Source of the DNA: Stramonita haemastoma
Lineage: Eukaryota; Mollusca; Gastropoda; Neogastropoda; Muricidae
Reading direction: 5' to 3'
DNA length: 64,000 nt
Assembly: GCA_030674155.1 (NCBI GenBank)
Contig: CM060325.1
Coordinates: forward strand, 17,692,870 to 17,756,869
This document shows, piece by piece, positions 1 through 11,005 of this stretch; the first letter of the stretch is position 1; every line of letters starts with the position of its first letter. The notes under the pieces are model-generated. The model worked only from the letters and a program-made list of their open reading frames with translations, was not told the origin of the DNA and did not search any database. A program made the translations under genes and the position numbers.

Positions 1-860
1 ATAGGATGTATTGAGTTGTCAATGTCATTTATATAACATAGGATGTATTGACGTGTGTCATAATCATTAGTTATAACACAGGATGTATTGACGTGTGTCA
101 GATAGTCATTGGTATAACATAGGATGTATTGACGTATGTCAGATAATCATTAGTATAACACAGGATGTATTGACGTGTACATAATCATTAGTATAACACA
201 GGATGTATTGACGTGTGTCATAATCATTAGTATAACACAGGATGGATTGATGTGTGTCATATCATTAGTATAACACAGGATGTACTGACGTGTGTTATAA
301 TCATTAGTATAACACAGGATGCATTGACCGGTGTCAGATAATGCACTGACGTATGTCAGATAAAGTACTGACGTGTGTAAGATAATGCAGTGACGCATGT
401 CAGATAATGCACTGACGTATGTCAGATACTGCACTGACGTGTGTCAGATAATGCAGTGTCGCATGTCAAATAATCATACGCGTAACGCAAAATGCACTGA
501 CGAATGTCAGATAATGCACTGACGCATCTCAGATAATCATTTGCACAGCACAGGATGCACTTGATGCATGTTAGATTCATCATCCAATAACACAGAATGC
601 ATCACTGCATGTCAAGAGTGCATAGCCACATGTCAGATAATACAGTGACAGATAACTCCGAATACATATCATGCATGTCAAAATGTTCATATGCATAACG
701 GAGATGGAAGAGAATATTGTGAGAAAGAAAGAAAATGAAATAATAAAAAAAAAATAAAAAAGCATAAACGCAGGGTGTAATTGACATATGTCATAATCAT
801 ACCCCAATAACAGAGGCAGCATTGACATAATTAGTATCAGGAGAAATCACGCCCAAAAAC
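1..860. repeat. Two-level minisatellite, ~40-bp and ~21-bp units
   Basis: Positions 1-330 hold about eight copies of a 36-41 bp unit built around 'ATAACACAGGATGTATTGAC' followed by GTGTGTCA and a TAATCATTAGT spacer. From about 330 to 470 the spacer is lost and a shorter 21-bp unit ('GATAATGCACTGACGTATGT' plus CA) repeats in tandem. From 470 to 860 diverged long units return. Nearly every unit carries TGAC-N4-GTCA, an imperfect dyad. The array runs off the left edge. Open frames across it on the minus strand only reflect the repeat. Confidence 0.9.
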
Positions 861-929
861 AACGGACTGCATTGAGCTAAGGTTTCAGTAGCGTTGATGT
901 GGTTGCTTCGTTGATGGGTACATTGTTCT

Positions 930-1085
930 GGCTTCACACAGTCCCCCTAGTTCACCCAGCTGTCAATGGGTACCTTGCCCTCTTTAGGGTCAGGGAAGGT
1001 AAAGCAGCGAGGGAGAGGATATGGGCACCGCTCTAATATGCTGGCCCCTAGAGAAGTGAGGTCTCGATGCTCTGATGCCCCGTTT
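930..1085 (+). repeat. SINE family B, copy 1 (truncated)
   Basis: Matches the copies at 9,195, 17,620 and 36,695 through 'CACCCAGCTGTCAATGGGTA', CCTCTTTAGGGTCAGGGAAG and GGTAAAGCAGCGAGGGAGAG. The tRNA-like head seen in the other copies is not recognisable here, so this copy is 5'-truncated or diverged. Confidence 0.8.
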
Positions 1086-1625
1086 TCTTTCTACTCTAAA
1101 ACTGTACTCAAGCCAAAAATAAAAAAAAGCGAAAACCCCACAAGGTCTTTGCTTTTATATGATAAATATCTATTTCCTTTATCAATAGGATTGACTTTGA
1201 AAGTGTTAGGTATTGATTAGTTGTCAAAAGGGTTGTGACATTACTTTATATAGTAATTATACAGTGCGCTTTCTATTGTCGAAGCGTTTTTGATTAGTTA
1301 CTGTTCTGAAGCCTGTTTCTGTCCTTAATGGCCTGTGTCGTTACTGCTTTTTGTCTTACTACCTTGAGCCATACAACTGGTATGCATGACTGACTGGTGC
1401 TATACTTGTCCTGAGCATCCCCCCCCCCCCAAAAGAAAAAAAGAACAAAAAACAAAAAAACCCAGCCAAAATAAGGGACACCGCCTAATGCCTTGACCAA
1501 GAAAGCAGAGGAGACATGAAGGCCTCTGTACCAGGAGACGGGGAATCTCAGCACATGCACGTTGAATGACTATGACAATGCAGATTGGTTCCGCCATGGG
1601 GTAGAGTAATTGCTTTGCATGCACG
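1086..1625. other. No recognised feature
   Basis: AT-rich unique sequence with a 12-base C run near 1,420. I see no domain, RNA or repeat match inside the window. Confidence 0.6.
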
Positions 1626-1626
1626 C

Positions 1627-1748
<122 letters not shown>

Positions 1749-1920
1749 TCTCTCCTGTCACCTCTTCATCTCTCACTCCACCTCTCACATCTCACCTCCT
1801 CATCTCCTCACCATATCAGAGAACTGTCCCTTCACCTCTCAGTCTGTTCTCTCTCTATGTCATATCATAGAACTCTGCCTGTCTTCTGTCTGTCTGTCTC
1901 TCTCTGTGTCTCTGTCTTCA

Positions 1921-1994
<74 letters not shown>
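1921..1994. repeat. (CT)n microsatellite
   Basis: About 37 uninterrupted CT units, separated from the previous tract by CT-rich, probably degenerate, sequence (1,749-1,920). Confidence 0.97.
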
Positions 1995-1997
<3 letters not shown>

Positions 1998-2203
1998 ATT
2001 CTGTCAGTATCTCTTTGGCGACCCTATCATTCTTGCCTGAGCCTCTCCAAAGCAGCTGGCGGCAAAATCTGTCCTGCCCATCACTGGGGGTTTTCAGCTG
2101 TCTCTTCACTTCTCTCCACTGCCTGCCTGCTTGCCTCACTGACCCCACCCCCTCCACTCCCCTCACTGCCCACCCTCCCTCCCTGTCTGTCATCCTTGTT
2201 TCA

Positions 2204-2205
<2 letters not shown>

Positions 2206-2284
<79 letters not shown>
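2206..2284. repeat. (CA)n microsatellite
   Basis: About 39 uninterrupted CA units. Confidence 0.98.
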
Positions 2285-2286
<2 letters not shown>

Positions 2287-2474
2287 GTGTCCATACACTG
2301 TAAAAGTGCACCAGATCAATTCCTGTCCCGGGGCAATTTCGTCTTCCAGGGTTTTTCAGGAAATGTGGACTTTTGTTTAATTTGGAGAAAAGGGACTGGG
2401 ATGTACGTTAATTTTTGTTGTTGTTGTTATTGTTGTTGAAGTAGGTGGTTATTGGTGTTGAGTTTTTATTGTAT

Positions 2475-2872
2475 GGTATTGTATACCACTTTAAGTCACG
2501 GCAGATTGCTCTGCGTGAAATTCAGGCTGCTCTTCCCGTGGAGAGCGCGTCGCCACAAGAGCAGCGCCACCCATTATTTTTTTCCCTGTCTACATATGCA
2601 TTTGGCTTCCTATCAGAGTGGCTCTTTCAACAGAATTATGCAAGGAGTGGTTGCAGTGGGTTCTTTTACGTACACTATTAATGAGTATTGCACATGGGAT
2701 ATACCTAGTTTTATCGTTTCATCCGAAAGACTAGCACCCAGACCACCACTCACGGTCTAGTGGATGGGAGAAAAGTTTTCTGCACAAACGGGGATCGAAC
2801 CACCACACACTTGAAACCCAGACTTTTTCGCTTTCTAGGCAGGTGAGTTACCTCTAGACCACCGATCCATCA
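2475..2872 (-). repeat. SINE family K, copy 1, near full length
   Basis: Read on the minus strand it starts with a tRNA-like head: A-box-like 'GGTCTAGAGGTAACTC' and B-box GGTTCGATCCC. It continues with 'GTGGTCTGGGTGCTAGTCTT', a GTAAAAGAACCCACTGCAAC block, a GGTGGCGCTG block and a 3' part containing CAGAGCAATCTGCCGTGA. Other copies are at 24,195 (-), 43,015 (+), 43,965 (-, truncated) and 17,125 (+, head only). The layout is that of a tRNA-derived SINE; I recall similar elements as common in molluscs, without a database check. Confidence 0.85.
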
Positions 2873-2879
2873 ATTTTTG

Positions 2880-4115
2880 TTTTACAGGATATCATTGTAA
2901 ACTTTACTGTCTAAAGTCTTCGGAGTTATCAGACAGACAGCGCAAGTCTTTATTTGTTATTGGTTGGTTTACCTGGTATGATTTTATTTATGCGCCATTC
3001 ACGCTGAATCAGTTCTGTTAACTATTCATTTAAAGCACCTGAAAATGTACCTGGATGGCACTATGGAAGAGCAAGTAAGCTATACTTACTCTAGACTGAA
3101 GGCATCTAAAAATTATTATTGCCTTGCAGTATGGATGAAGCCTTTCTCTCTAAAATGTGGAATATTTGCATTCGTTTCGTACAGAATCATACCATTTTCG
3201 TTTAAGCCCCATCCTCCTGCACATTCCGAGAACACTGTCCACATCGTCTTTTCTTTCCTGTGGATGGGTATAACTTATCCTTCTAAGCTAGTGGCTTCTT
3301 AGAAGAAAACTTCACGCAAATGATGCATTCAATGGTGAAGTATACAGACCCATGCCTCTCTAAGGATGAATAGAACATAATTATTTCATCTATCTGAATT
3401 TTTCCTTCCTGCAATTGATACAGGAAATGACATTAGGTAGAAGAAGACAGTGGTCACAAATTTCGTGTCACATTCTCCTACATACTCTTGGGCATTTTAA
3501 CTGTGCACAATAACCGTTCTAAGAACTCTAGATTTTGAAGTTTAACAGCAAGTTGAAAATAAAATAAAATAAATAAAATAGAATAATGTCCCCTTGAGGT
3601 CATATTAGAGGAGGGACTCATTTTTTTACCGTCTGTCTCTCTAAACCCCCCTCCCTCACTCCACTTCCCCCCCTTACCTCTCAAAAGTGAAGAAGAGACA
3701 GAGGACGTAGAAGAAGAAGAAGAAGAGTAGGAATATCATTTGAAACCTTCGTATGAATAATGATGAGCCGTGAGACGCTCGCGCCGGTCCCCAAGGAGCC
3801 TGGCCATCTCGTGTTGAGCGGGTTGCCAACTTCATGTTTGTCGCTTCGAATGGCGCAGTGGACTGGCCAGATTGACGTCTGGAATGAAGATGATGGCTCA
3901 CCTCTAGGGGGAGAGTGTTTGGAGAGGGGGAGGTGGCGCGAATGGGGCGCAGGGGTCGTCGGTGAAAATGGAAGAGGGAGGGGAGGGGTGGGTGGGTGGT
4001 GCATTGGGAGGTTGAGGGTAGCAGGGTAGGGGTGATTGTTGGTGGTGGTGTGTGTGTGGTGGTGTGGTGGGGGGGGGTAAGGCTGTTGTGTGTGTGATGC
4101 ATGCAGGGCCATAGC
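2880..4115. other. No recognised gene; GA/GT-rich 3' part
   Basis: 2,880-3,700 is AT-rich unique sequence with no recognisable reading frame. 3,900-4,080 is G-rich with GGTGGT and GGGTGG runs. No repeat family seen elsewhere in the window matches. Confidence 0.5.
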
Positions 4116-4120
4116 GAGGG

Positions 4121-4214
<94 letters not shown>
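4116..4214. repeat. (GA)n microsatellite
   Basis: About 48 GA units with one GGA slip near 4,135. Confidence 0.97.
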
Positions 4215-4216
<2 letters not shown>

Positions 4217-4439
4217 ATGTGGTTTTCTTTTTTCAAACGGTAAATGAAACGGGCAAAAACTTGCTTCTCCTAAAGGCAGAAAATGTCCAAGGGGAAATAA
4301 TCTCATGGCTTTCTTTTTGTTATTGTTGTTGAATTTTGAAAGGTCGTAGACGAAGGCAAAGACTGTAGAGGGTACACATGGACATCAGACTGACAAGAAA
4401 CTGGTTTCCCTTGGTATGGTATGATGTGACTTCCGTACT

Positions 4440-4754
4440 AGATAGCTCCTCCACCGCCACCCCCCCCCCCCCCCAACCTATTCCTTCTTGCTGTTGTGTA
4501 GGCAACCTCACATTGTCTGTCCCCTTCTCTCCATCAGCATTCCTTTTTCTCTTCCCTCCTCCTCCTCGCCTTATTGTCGTCTGCAATGTTTCTTCTCTAT
4601 TGATCCATGCATGCCTTGCTTAGATTTTGTTTATTTGTTTATGCGTTTGTTTGTTTGTTTATCTTTCATTAATACCAGTAAACAATGTGTTCATGCTTTG
4701 TTTTGAATTAATTGGACGATGAGCAATCATCTTCACTGACAGATGATTGACCGA
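4440..4754. other. No recognised feature
   Basis: A C run near 4,460-4,474, then C/T-rich and TTTG-rich unique sequence. Nothing coding can be supported. Confidence 0.5.
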
Positions 4755-5120
4755 ACGTGATTGCGGTTTCAAATATGTTAAACAATTTCATAAAATGATG
4801 TTATATCGCCTAAAATGCCAATCTTAACGGTTGTCTTCTTATTTAGCAACAGTCACTTACCTAGACGAAAGACATTTTCTGGACGATCCATCTTGTGTTT
4901 GTGGTCACCCTAACGAAACAGCTGAACATTTCTTTGTTCTCTGTCTGCATTATTGAACTATTCGCCGTCAACTAATCGAAAAGAAACAGATGAAAAGAAT
5001 GTCAATTTATCACAAGGGGACAGACAGCTCAGCTTTAATGATAAAATTAACATCATCAACATAATGCATGAATTTATTGATATAAATGCAAACGATTTTA
5101 GAATACAAATAGCAGAATAA
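4755..5120 (+). pseudogene. Non-LTR retrotransposon reverse transcriptase C-terminus, decayed
   Basis: Positions 4,894-4,944 encode CVCGHPNETAEHFFVLC, a C-x-C-x8-H-x4-C cluster. This is the zinc-knuckle-like motif at the C-terminus of Jockey/CR1/I-type non-LTR reverse transcriptases. Just upstream, LDERHFLDDPS fits the usual lead-in. The frame is broken by a TGA at 4,954-4,956 and by a one-base shift near 4,980. The third frame then continues as LSFNDKINIINIMHEFI and ends at TAA 5,118-5,120, which looks like the family's normal terminus. No catalytic domain is present, so this is a 5'-truncated dead copy. Family identification rests on motif recognition; the exact clade is uncertain. Confidence 0.75.
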
Positions 5121-5144
5121 TCATAATGTAAACAGTTGTAAAGG

Positions 5145-5330
5145 TATGATGAAGTCTTTCTGAGAAAAAAAGGTAGGAGAATGGACCAAGAAAGCAGAAA
5201 ATAGACAAGAAGGAGGTGACAGAAAGAAAAAGAACGAGGCAGAAACAAAGAAAGGGATAGAAAAAAGAGGGAACTATGATCACAGAATATCCAGAATGTG
5301 GGGATTCTATTTCTACTGATAGCCCCCCCA
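5145..5330 (+). repeat. Dispersed repeat family A, copy 1
   Basis: Shares 'GGACCAAGAAGGCAGAA'-type sequence, GACAAGAAGGAGGTGACAGA, GATAGAAAAGAGGG and GATCACAGAATTTCC with copies at 8,640, 17,290 and 55,880, all in this orientation. It begins about 25 bases after the LINE stop codon, so it could be a separate insertion or a 3' untranslated remnant. Confidence 0.75.
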
Positions 5331-6095
5331 TCCCCACCCCACCTTCGGTATCTCCTCGTGGGGATGTTTGTTCTTAGCTGATGCTGTACCAGAAGTTGAC
5401 AAAATCTGCAGGCAAAAGTGTTTTTGCCAGCACAGTAATGGAATGCTATCGAAAATACTTGCAGACAGGGAAAAAAGGAACAAACCATCTCACTTCCTTG
5501 ATCTTAAGAGGCAAAGAGGCAAAGCATCATCAAGCGGGGGTACCATTCTAATCAGACACAGCACACAATCAACATCAGGAACAAACAACCAAAACACAAC
5601 ATACCCAAGTACAGTACAGGATTTTTCTTCAGCACACAAACAAATAAGAACATGAGGGAGGGAAGAGGGAGGGAGGGAGGAGGCAATGGTGGAGGTGTGT
5701 GGGAGGGCCAAGCAGGGAGGGCCAAGCTGGGGAGGGCCTACACTCCCCTACCCCCCACCCTCCCACCCCCAAAACGGCGGGTTGCACGTGTCAAGTTCTC
5801 CAACAACATATCGTTGGGCAAACACAACACTGCAGCCAACACTGCCAGTTCATCTCGCCGCTTGACGGCCACCCTTCAAGCCTAATGGCTAAACTTTTCA
5901 TCACACGCTTTTTTCTTTTTGGTCTCACTTTTCTTTTTCTTGGGGAGGGATGGAGGGAGGCTTGCTGCTGCTACTGCTGCTGAGCGCTAGAGGCTTGAAG
6001 GAGAAGAAGCCGGCCCGTAATTAAGACAGATGTTAGTTTGGGACGCACGTTCTTCAGTCCCCACAGAGCGGCAAGCCTTCCCTCTCCCTGTCCTC
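5331..6095. other. No recognised gene
   Basis: A 95-codon open frame at 5,368-5,655 (+) has mixed composition but no recognisable domain or homologue; I do not call it a gene. 5,650-5,770 is GGGAGG-rich. 5,880-5,990 has short TTTCTT and CTGCTA repeats. Confidence 0.45.
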
Positions 6096-6100
6096 ACCCC

Positions 6101-6102
<2 letters not shown>

Positions 6103-6179
<77 letters not shown>

Positions 6180-6182
6180 CCC
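6103..6182. repeat. (CT)n microsatellite
   Basis: About 38 CT units with one TTC slip. Confidence 0.97.
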
Positions 6183-6315
6183 ATCTCCCTAGTCTCTGCT
6201 CCCCTCCTCCACCCAAGTCCCGAAAGTATCAATCTGGCGTAATGGGCCGGTGTCAAAAACTTCGTCGCTCCAGAAAATATGTGGAATTAAAGATGGAGAC
6301 GGCTTTATTAGCCAG

Positions 6316-6378
6316 AGGCAGGGGCAGGGGTAGGGGAAGGGCAGGGCAGGGTAGGGTAGGGGCTTGGGTCTCAGGGAG
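6316..6378 (+). other. G-rich tract with quadruplex potential
   Basis: At least nine runs of three or more G on the plus strand, spaced by 1-4 bases (GGCAGGGG, TAGGGG and GCAGGG variants). Intramolecular quadruplex folding is possible from the spacing; this is inference. Confidence 0.6.
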
Positions 6379-6877
6379 GTGGAGCGGGGAAATTGAAATG
6401 GAGGGAGCCCGCTACTGGTGTCGTGGGTCACGAAGCTCATTGACTGACTGTGCTGACGAGCTGGCGAAGGCTCCTCCGGGGTGTCGCCCGTGACGGATAG
6501 GTCCGAGAGGGTTGGTTTGGTTGGCCCCCTGCTGTCTCTGTCTGGTGACCGCGCGCGCTTTTGTACATGGCTGGTTCTTGTCAAGATGTGGATATGTTAT
6601 GTATGTATGTCACCCATGTCATTTTGGGTTTGCTGGATTGGGTTGGGTTTTAATCTTTTTCTTCTTTTTTTTAGGTTTGTTATGGGTATGGTTTTTTGCT
6701 GATGAAGTTGACTCTATATAGTCTATCTGTATTTTAAAAAAAATCCTGGCAATATATTATCATGTGTTTCTTGTTGATTGAATACACGTCATTTTATTCA
6801 TATAGAGGTCTAGATCTAGCTCTTCCAATTACCCTGGTGTTTAGCTATTGTTTGCCGTTTGTTGATTTCCCTCGGTA

Positions 6878-6908
6878 TATTATTATTATTATTATTATCA
6901 TCATCATT

Positions 6909-6964
<56 letters not shown>

Positions 6965-7024
6965 ATCATTTTTTATTATGATTATGATGATGATGATGAT
7001 GATTATTATTATATCTTTTATGTT

Positions 7025-7058
<34 letters not shown>
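6878..7058. repeat. Compound trinucleotide repeat with inverted arms
   Basis: (ATT)n at 6,878-6,898 passes through ATC into (GAT)18 at 6,911-6,964, then mixed ATT/GAT, and ends in (ATC)11 at 7,025-7,058. The GAT and ATC arrays are reverse complements about 60 bases apart and can pair in one strand. Confidence 0.92.
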
Positions 7059-7061
<3 letters not shown>

Positions 7062-7735
7062 TCATTATCATTCCTAGCTTTGGACGCTCAAAACGTGAGT
7101 GAAATATGTAGCCTCTTCTCCGCTATGACAGTGTTTCAAAAAAGAATGTTTCATTTCATTGTTATCATGTTCAACGTGCCTTTCTTATTCTTTCTCCTAG
7201 TGTATCATCCTGCTGCAAAAAATCGCGAAGGGCGTAACATACATAATCCTGTGGCTAGTTTGAAATGTATCAAACCTTTTACTTGATCCAAGATTAGAGA
7301 ACTATCTTTTAAAAATGTTTTACAAATTTCTCTTTATTCTGACTCTTTATTCCTTCAATCTTGTGACAGGTTGCCGTAAATAAAATGCAAAAAAGAAGGG
7401 AAAGGAAGACACATCGTCTGTTCAAAACTAGTTCCATCTGTCTTTATTTTTCAACTGAATGTTCCTGTGAATGTATTATACCGTATAACCCCCGCACAAA
7501 TGGATATTTAGCTTACAAAACACTACAACCTTTTGTCTTGTGGTAGATTCTCACATGGCTCATGGCATCTGCAAAAGACATTGTCACACAATACCTTGTT
7601 ATTTACCTAGATGACACTCACTATTATGTAGTGTCATAAATCGTTCATGATAGGTGTTGCAGGTTGTTAGATATTTGTCTTTCAGATTTCTTATCCACTC
7701 ACTCCTCTTCTTCGAAAATGGTCGAAGTCTGTTGA
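7059..7735. other. No recognised feature
   Basis: AT-rich unique sequence without repeat-family matches or a supported reading frame. Confidence 0.5.
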
Positions 7736-7738
7736 ATG

Positions 7739-7739
<1 letters not shown>

Positions 7740-7824
<85 letters not shown>
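7740..7824. repeat. (CT)n microsatellite
   Basis: About 42 uninterrupted CT units. Confidence 0.98.
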
Positions 7825-7826
<2 letters not shown>

Positions 7827-7974
7827 GAATATGGACTGAATCCACAATTTCTGATTTTGAAACATCCTACAATCTCACGTCATATCATATCATACCATCA
7901 CCTCCCAAAAAACAAAAACAAACAGAAAAAACACCCATAGTATTTTCCAGCTACTAGTCTATTGTGTGCTCCCA

Positions 7975-7975
<1 letters not shown>

Positions 7976-8010
<35 letters not shown>
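7976..8010. repeat. Poly-C run of 35
   Basis: A pure C homopolymer 35 bases long. Exact length is likely to be uncertain in the assembly. Confidence 0.95.
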
Positions 8011-8103
8011 TGTCAACTTCCTACTACCTCCGTCCTCTCTCACCCTGTTCACAAATCCTGACTCCCCCACCTTCTCCCTGAACACTCCCCTTCCCTCTTC
8101 CAG

Positions 8104-8144
<41 letters not shown>
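8104..8144. repeat. (CT)n microsatellite
   Basis: About 20 CT units. Confidence 0.95.
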
Positions 8145-8146
<2 letters not shown>

Positions 8147-8635
8147 GCTGAGTTTCTCTTTCCAGGGGAAGTAATAGGTCTGGGGTGTTGAACGCCTGGT
8201 GAGTTCCGTTATTGCCTCTTCGCTTGCTTCAGAGGAGACAACTTGCTTTCGAAATGAAAGAGATAATTTACAACTGTCGTCTGCTGCATTGACAGCATCA
8301 CAGAAAGGCTGAGAGGAGGAGGAGGGTGGAAGGAAGGTGGTGGGAGGGAAGCGGGGGAGAGAAACAGACAGAAACAGTTCTGCAGAAAGACTAACAGACA
8401 ATACAGACAAGACAAGACAAGACAAGACAGAGGCACATACAAACAGATCGGACCAGAAACTAAGAGAGACAGACACGAAAACAGACAAGAAAGACTTTTC
8501 ACTGGCAGACAGACGGTTGAACAGATAGATTAACAATTAAAGGATAGGCTTGCATTTCAGGGAGAGAAAGTTGGTTTGGTTGTCGATTTTTTTTTTTTTT
8601 TTTGGGGGGGGGGTGTTTATTTGTCAAAGAACATG
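8145..8635. other. Unassigned; GACA/AAGAC-rich, T and G runs
   Basis: 8,355-8,520 is rich in ACAGACA and has five AAGAC pentamers near 8,405-8,430. 8,587-8,612 is a T run followed by a G run. No gene seen. Confidence 0.5.
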
Positions 8636-8639
8636 GTAG

Positions 8640-8920
8640 ATCTATTTTCTTCTTTGTGGAACGCTCCGATCCGACAACTATTGTTGTCAGTTATATGAGT
8701 GAAAATGCTGTCGTTAAGCGCCTGTCAAATCAGGCCCAACGCATCCGACTTCGGTATAAGAGAGAATTGTTACCTTTTAAGTCTTTGTAGGGGAAAAAAA
8801 GGCACGAGACTGGACCAAGAAGGCAGAACATAGACAAGAAGGATGTGACCAGAAGAAAATGAACGAGGCAGAGAGTGATAGAAAAGAGGAAATTTTGATC
8901 ACAGAATTTCCAGGGAATAA
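8640..8920 (+). repeat. Dispersed repeat family A, copy 2 (longest)
   Basis: Begins with GTGGAACGCTCCGATC and ACAACTATTGTTGTCA, matching the upstream part of the copy at 55,880. It continues through 'CAAATCAGGCCCAACGCATC' and 'ACTGGACCAAGAAGGCAGAA' to CACAGAATTTCC. This copy ties the 5' half (shared with 55,880) to the 3' half (shared with 5,145 and 17,290). Confidence 0.8.
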
Positions 8921-9194
8921 CATTCACGAATTTGTAAATTTGATTAATAACTGTTTTTTGACAGGTGATTTTGACTGCATGGACTGCAAACAAACCGACA
9001 GTATTTCAGCCTTTTTTTCTCCTCCTGCAGTTACGTACATACATGATACTACACTGCACAAGAGTACTGTACAGTGAAATTGATAGCACCGTATGCTACG
9101 CAACATAGCGCTACGCTGGACTGAATACAGTGCTGTCCGTATACTACGTTACACTACATGTGACACCGCTGTCTGGGAGCAAAAAAGCTAAAGG

Positions 9195-9490
9195 TGGAAA
9201 AGGTGTCCCATAAACTATGTGGTCGTAGGGGAGCGAGGCATCAAAGACTTCAGCTTCTTCAGGGTCAGCATCTTGAGGGCGGCGCCCATCTCCTCTCCCT
9301 CGCTGCTTTACCTTCCCTGACCCTAAAGAGGCCAGGTACCCATTGACAGCTGGGTGAACTGGGAGACTGTACTGAATGAAGCCAAGGCGCGCAAATGGTT
9401 ACCCATTCACTAGGTAACCACGCTTGATGCTGCTTAAAATTAGCTTGGGGAAAAGAGTGCTCTGACCATTGAGCTATTCCGTCCCCTATC
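9195..9490 (-). repeat. SINE family B, copy 2
   Basis: On the minus strand it opens with GGAATAGCTCAATGGTCAGA, an A-box-like tRNA segment, then AGAGCACTC, 'CTGGGTGAACT'-type sequence in reverse sense and the GGTAAAGCAGCGAGGGAGAG block. The 3' end lies at 'ACCACATAGTTTATGGGACA'. No clear B box was found. Confidence 0.85.
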
Positions 9491-9550
9491 CCGTCTGGGA
9501 GAATAAAGACTGAAGTCATGGGGATGAATTCTACCTGCTCTGCTGGACAG

Positions 9551-9745
9551 AGTTGCAGATTTTATTTTATTTTGAGGATAATGGAATAAACACTCATGTG
9601 TTTGTTTGTTTGTTGTTGTATTTTTTAACCAGTCCCTGTGTGTATGCAGTTTTGTCAATTTTGTCATCGGTTCCCACCGGCGTACAATGGCCTACTCTTC
9701 CGAAAAGCGGAACGGGTTTTAACGTGTGCGCAAGATATTCTGCCT
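9551..9745 (-). repeat. SINE family C, copy (5'-truncated)
   Basis: Read on the plus strand: TTTATTTTATTTT tail, 'GAGGATAATGGAATAAACAC', TGTATGCAGTTTTGTCAATT, 'CCGGCGTACAATGGCCTACT' and GAAAAGCGGAACGGGTTTTA. It stops after GTGTGCGCAAGAT, where family D sequence begins. Confidence 0.88.
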
Positions 9746-9799
9746 AGGTAGAATGAGGGTAAAGAGGACTATTTCTACTATTGCTCTTACGGCTATTGT

Positions 9800-9905
9800 T
9801 TATTTTTTAAATTTCTTTTATATCGAGGATGATGGAATAAGCACTAATGTGCTTTATTTACGTCCCGTCCCCGTGTGTATGCAGTTTTGTAAATCTTGTT
9901 ACCAC
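9800..9905 (-). repeat. SINE family C, 3' fragment
   Basis: Contains TATCGAGGATGATGGAATAA, 'CCCCGTGTGTATGCAGTTTT' and GTAAATCTTGT, then ends abruptly. Lies about 55 bases from the previous C copy and in the same orientation. Confidence 0.82.
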
Positions 9906-10029
9906 TATAAGCGCTGGTACTTTGTTTAAACAACATTTATAAAAGAAATCATACTGTGTATACACACTGACAATACAGCAACGGCAAGCTGAAAGCAGAC
10001 AGTGTGCTCAACAGCAATCAAAGTGTCAG

Positions 10030-10267
10030 TCTGTACATTTGGCAGCTGGTAGACATCAAGACATCAAAGGGACTTGCAAAAACAATACTGCAAGGCACTG
10101 TCCAAGAGGGAAGAAAAAGAGGCAGGCCAAAGAAGAGATGGGAGGACAACATCAGCGAATGGACAGGCCTAGAACTCAACCAAATTTTGAGAAAGGCGGA
10201 ACAGAGAGGAATGGAGGGAACTGGCTGTCAAGTCTTCAGGGGTACCCCCACGGACGCCAGACTACGG

Positions 10268-10268
<1 letters not shown>
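10030..10268 (+). pseudogene. Non-LTR retrotransposon ORF2 C-terminus (LINE 3' end)
   Basis: Encodes GLAKTILQGTVQEGRKRGRP, then KKRWEDNISEWTGLELNQ, and ends in PTDARLRDR followed by TAG. This basic RGRPKKRWEDN...EWTGL tail is typical of endonuclease/reverse-transcriptase proteins of non-LTR elements in marine invertebrates. The segment from about 10,004 to the stop is open, but the reverse transcriptase and endonuclease domains are absent. A second, more decayed copy of the same 3' end is at 60,905-61,075 (-). The stop codon sits inside the start of the GATA array. Confidence 0.85.
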
Positions 10269-10337
<69 letters not shown>

Positions 10338-10338
10338 C

Positions 10339-10410
<72 letters not shown>

Positions 10411-10445
10411 GAGAGCGATAGAGATAGAGAGATAAATAGATAGAT
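10269..10445 (+). repeat. (GATA)n/(GACA)n tail of the LINE
   Basis: About 40 tetranucleotide units, GATA with two GACA blocks, beginning at the LINE stop codon. The second LINE copy has the same repeat at the same place, so this is the element's 3' tail that may have expanded later. Confidence 0.9.
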
Positions 10446-10919
10446 TAGACATCAAGTTGTTCAAACTGTGAAAGTGGATTTTTTCAAAACACCTGTGACA
10501 AAAGATATTTCTAGTTTAAACTATCCCTTCAAATCACTGGACTTAGGCATATTGTTATGGAAAGGTAAGAACAATTTTTTTAACAATGAAAAAGATATTT
10601 AAAAAGAACAAAAATAAACAAGGGAATAATTGATACCAAAAAAGCAACAAAAAAGTGAGGATATATAAATAAATAAAGAGATAAGGGGTAAAACCACCAT
10701 CTAAATTAATTCATCTTTGTTCCAAAGCACCCTGTAGGTTACAAGTAGACACAAGGCGACAACCCTCACTCACAGTGGACCATTGATATCCAATATTTGT
10801 ACAATCTGCATTCAAAACATGAAACCTAGCATGACACAACAAACAGCGAAAATTAGCATCAACAACTGTTAAAAGCTGTTTGATTTTTAAACGAATTTCT
10901 GAACTTTTTCAAATTTAAG
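10446..10919. other. No recognised feature
   Basis: A-rich unique sequence with no supported reading frame or repeat match. Confidence 0.5.
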
Positions 10920-11005
10920 AACATGAATGCTAGTACTTATTACAAGACTAATAAAAACAGCAGTAATGCAGTCACATCAAAGTTGCTTTTTCAAAGAATG
11001 CAAAA
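10920..11005 (+). repeat. Dispersed repeat family D, copy 1
   Basis: 'GCTAGTACTTATTACAAGAC', TAATAAAAACAGCAGTAATG and CAGTCACATCAAAGTTGCTT match 13,548-13,615 with few changes. The 5' part of D is present at 9,757-9,800 and 13,500-13,547. Confidence 0.7.

Noticed and set aside
1..860. CRISPR array
   Set aside because: Repeat and spacer both repeat, units vary in length, and the window is eukaryotic.
5368..5655. 95-codon plus-strand frame of mixed composition
   Set aside because: No recognisable motif, no homologue in the window, and such lengths occur by chance in 64 kb.
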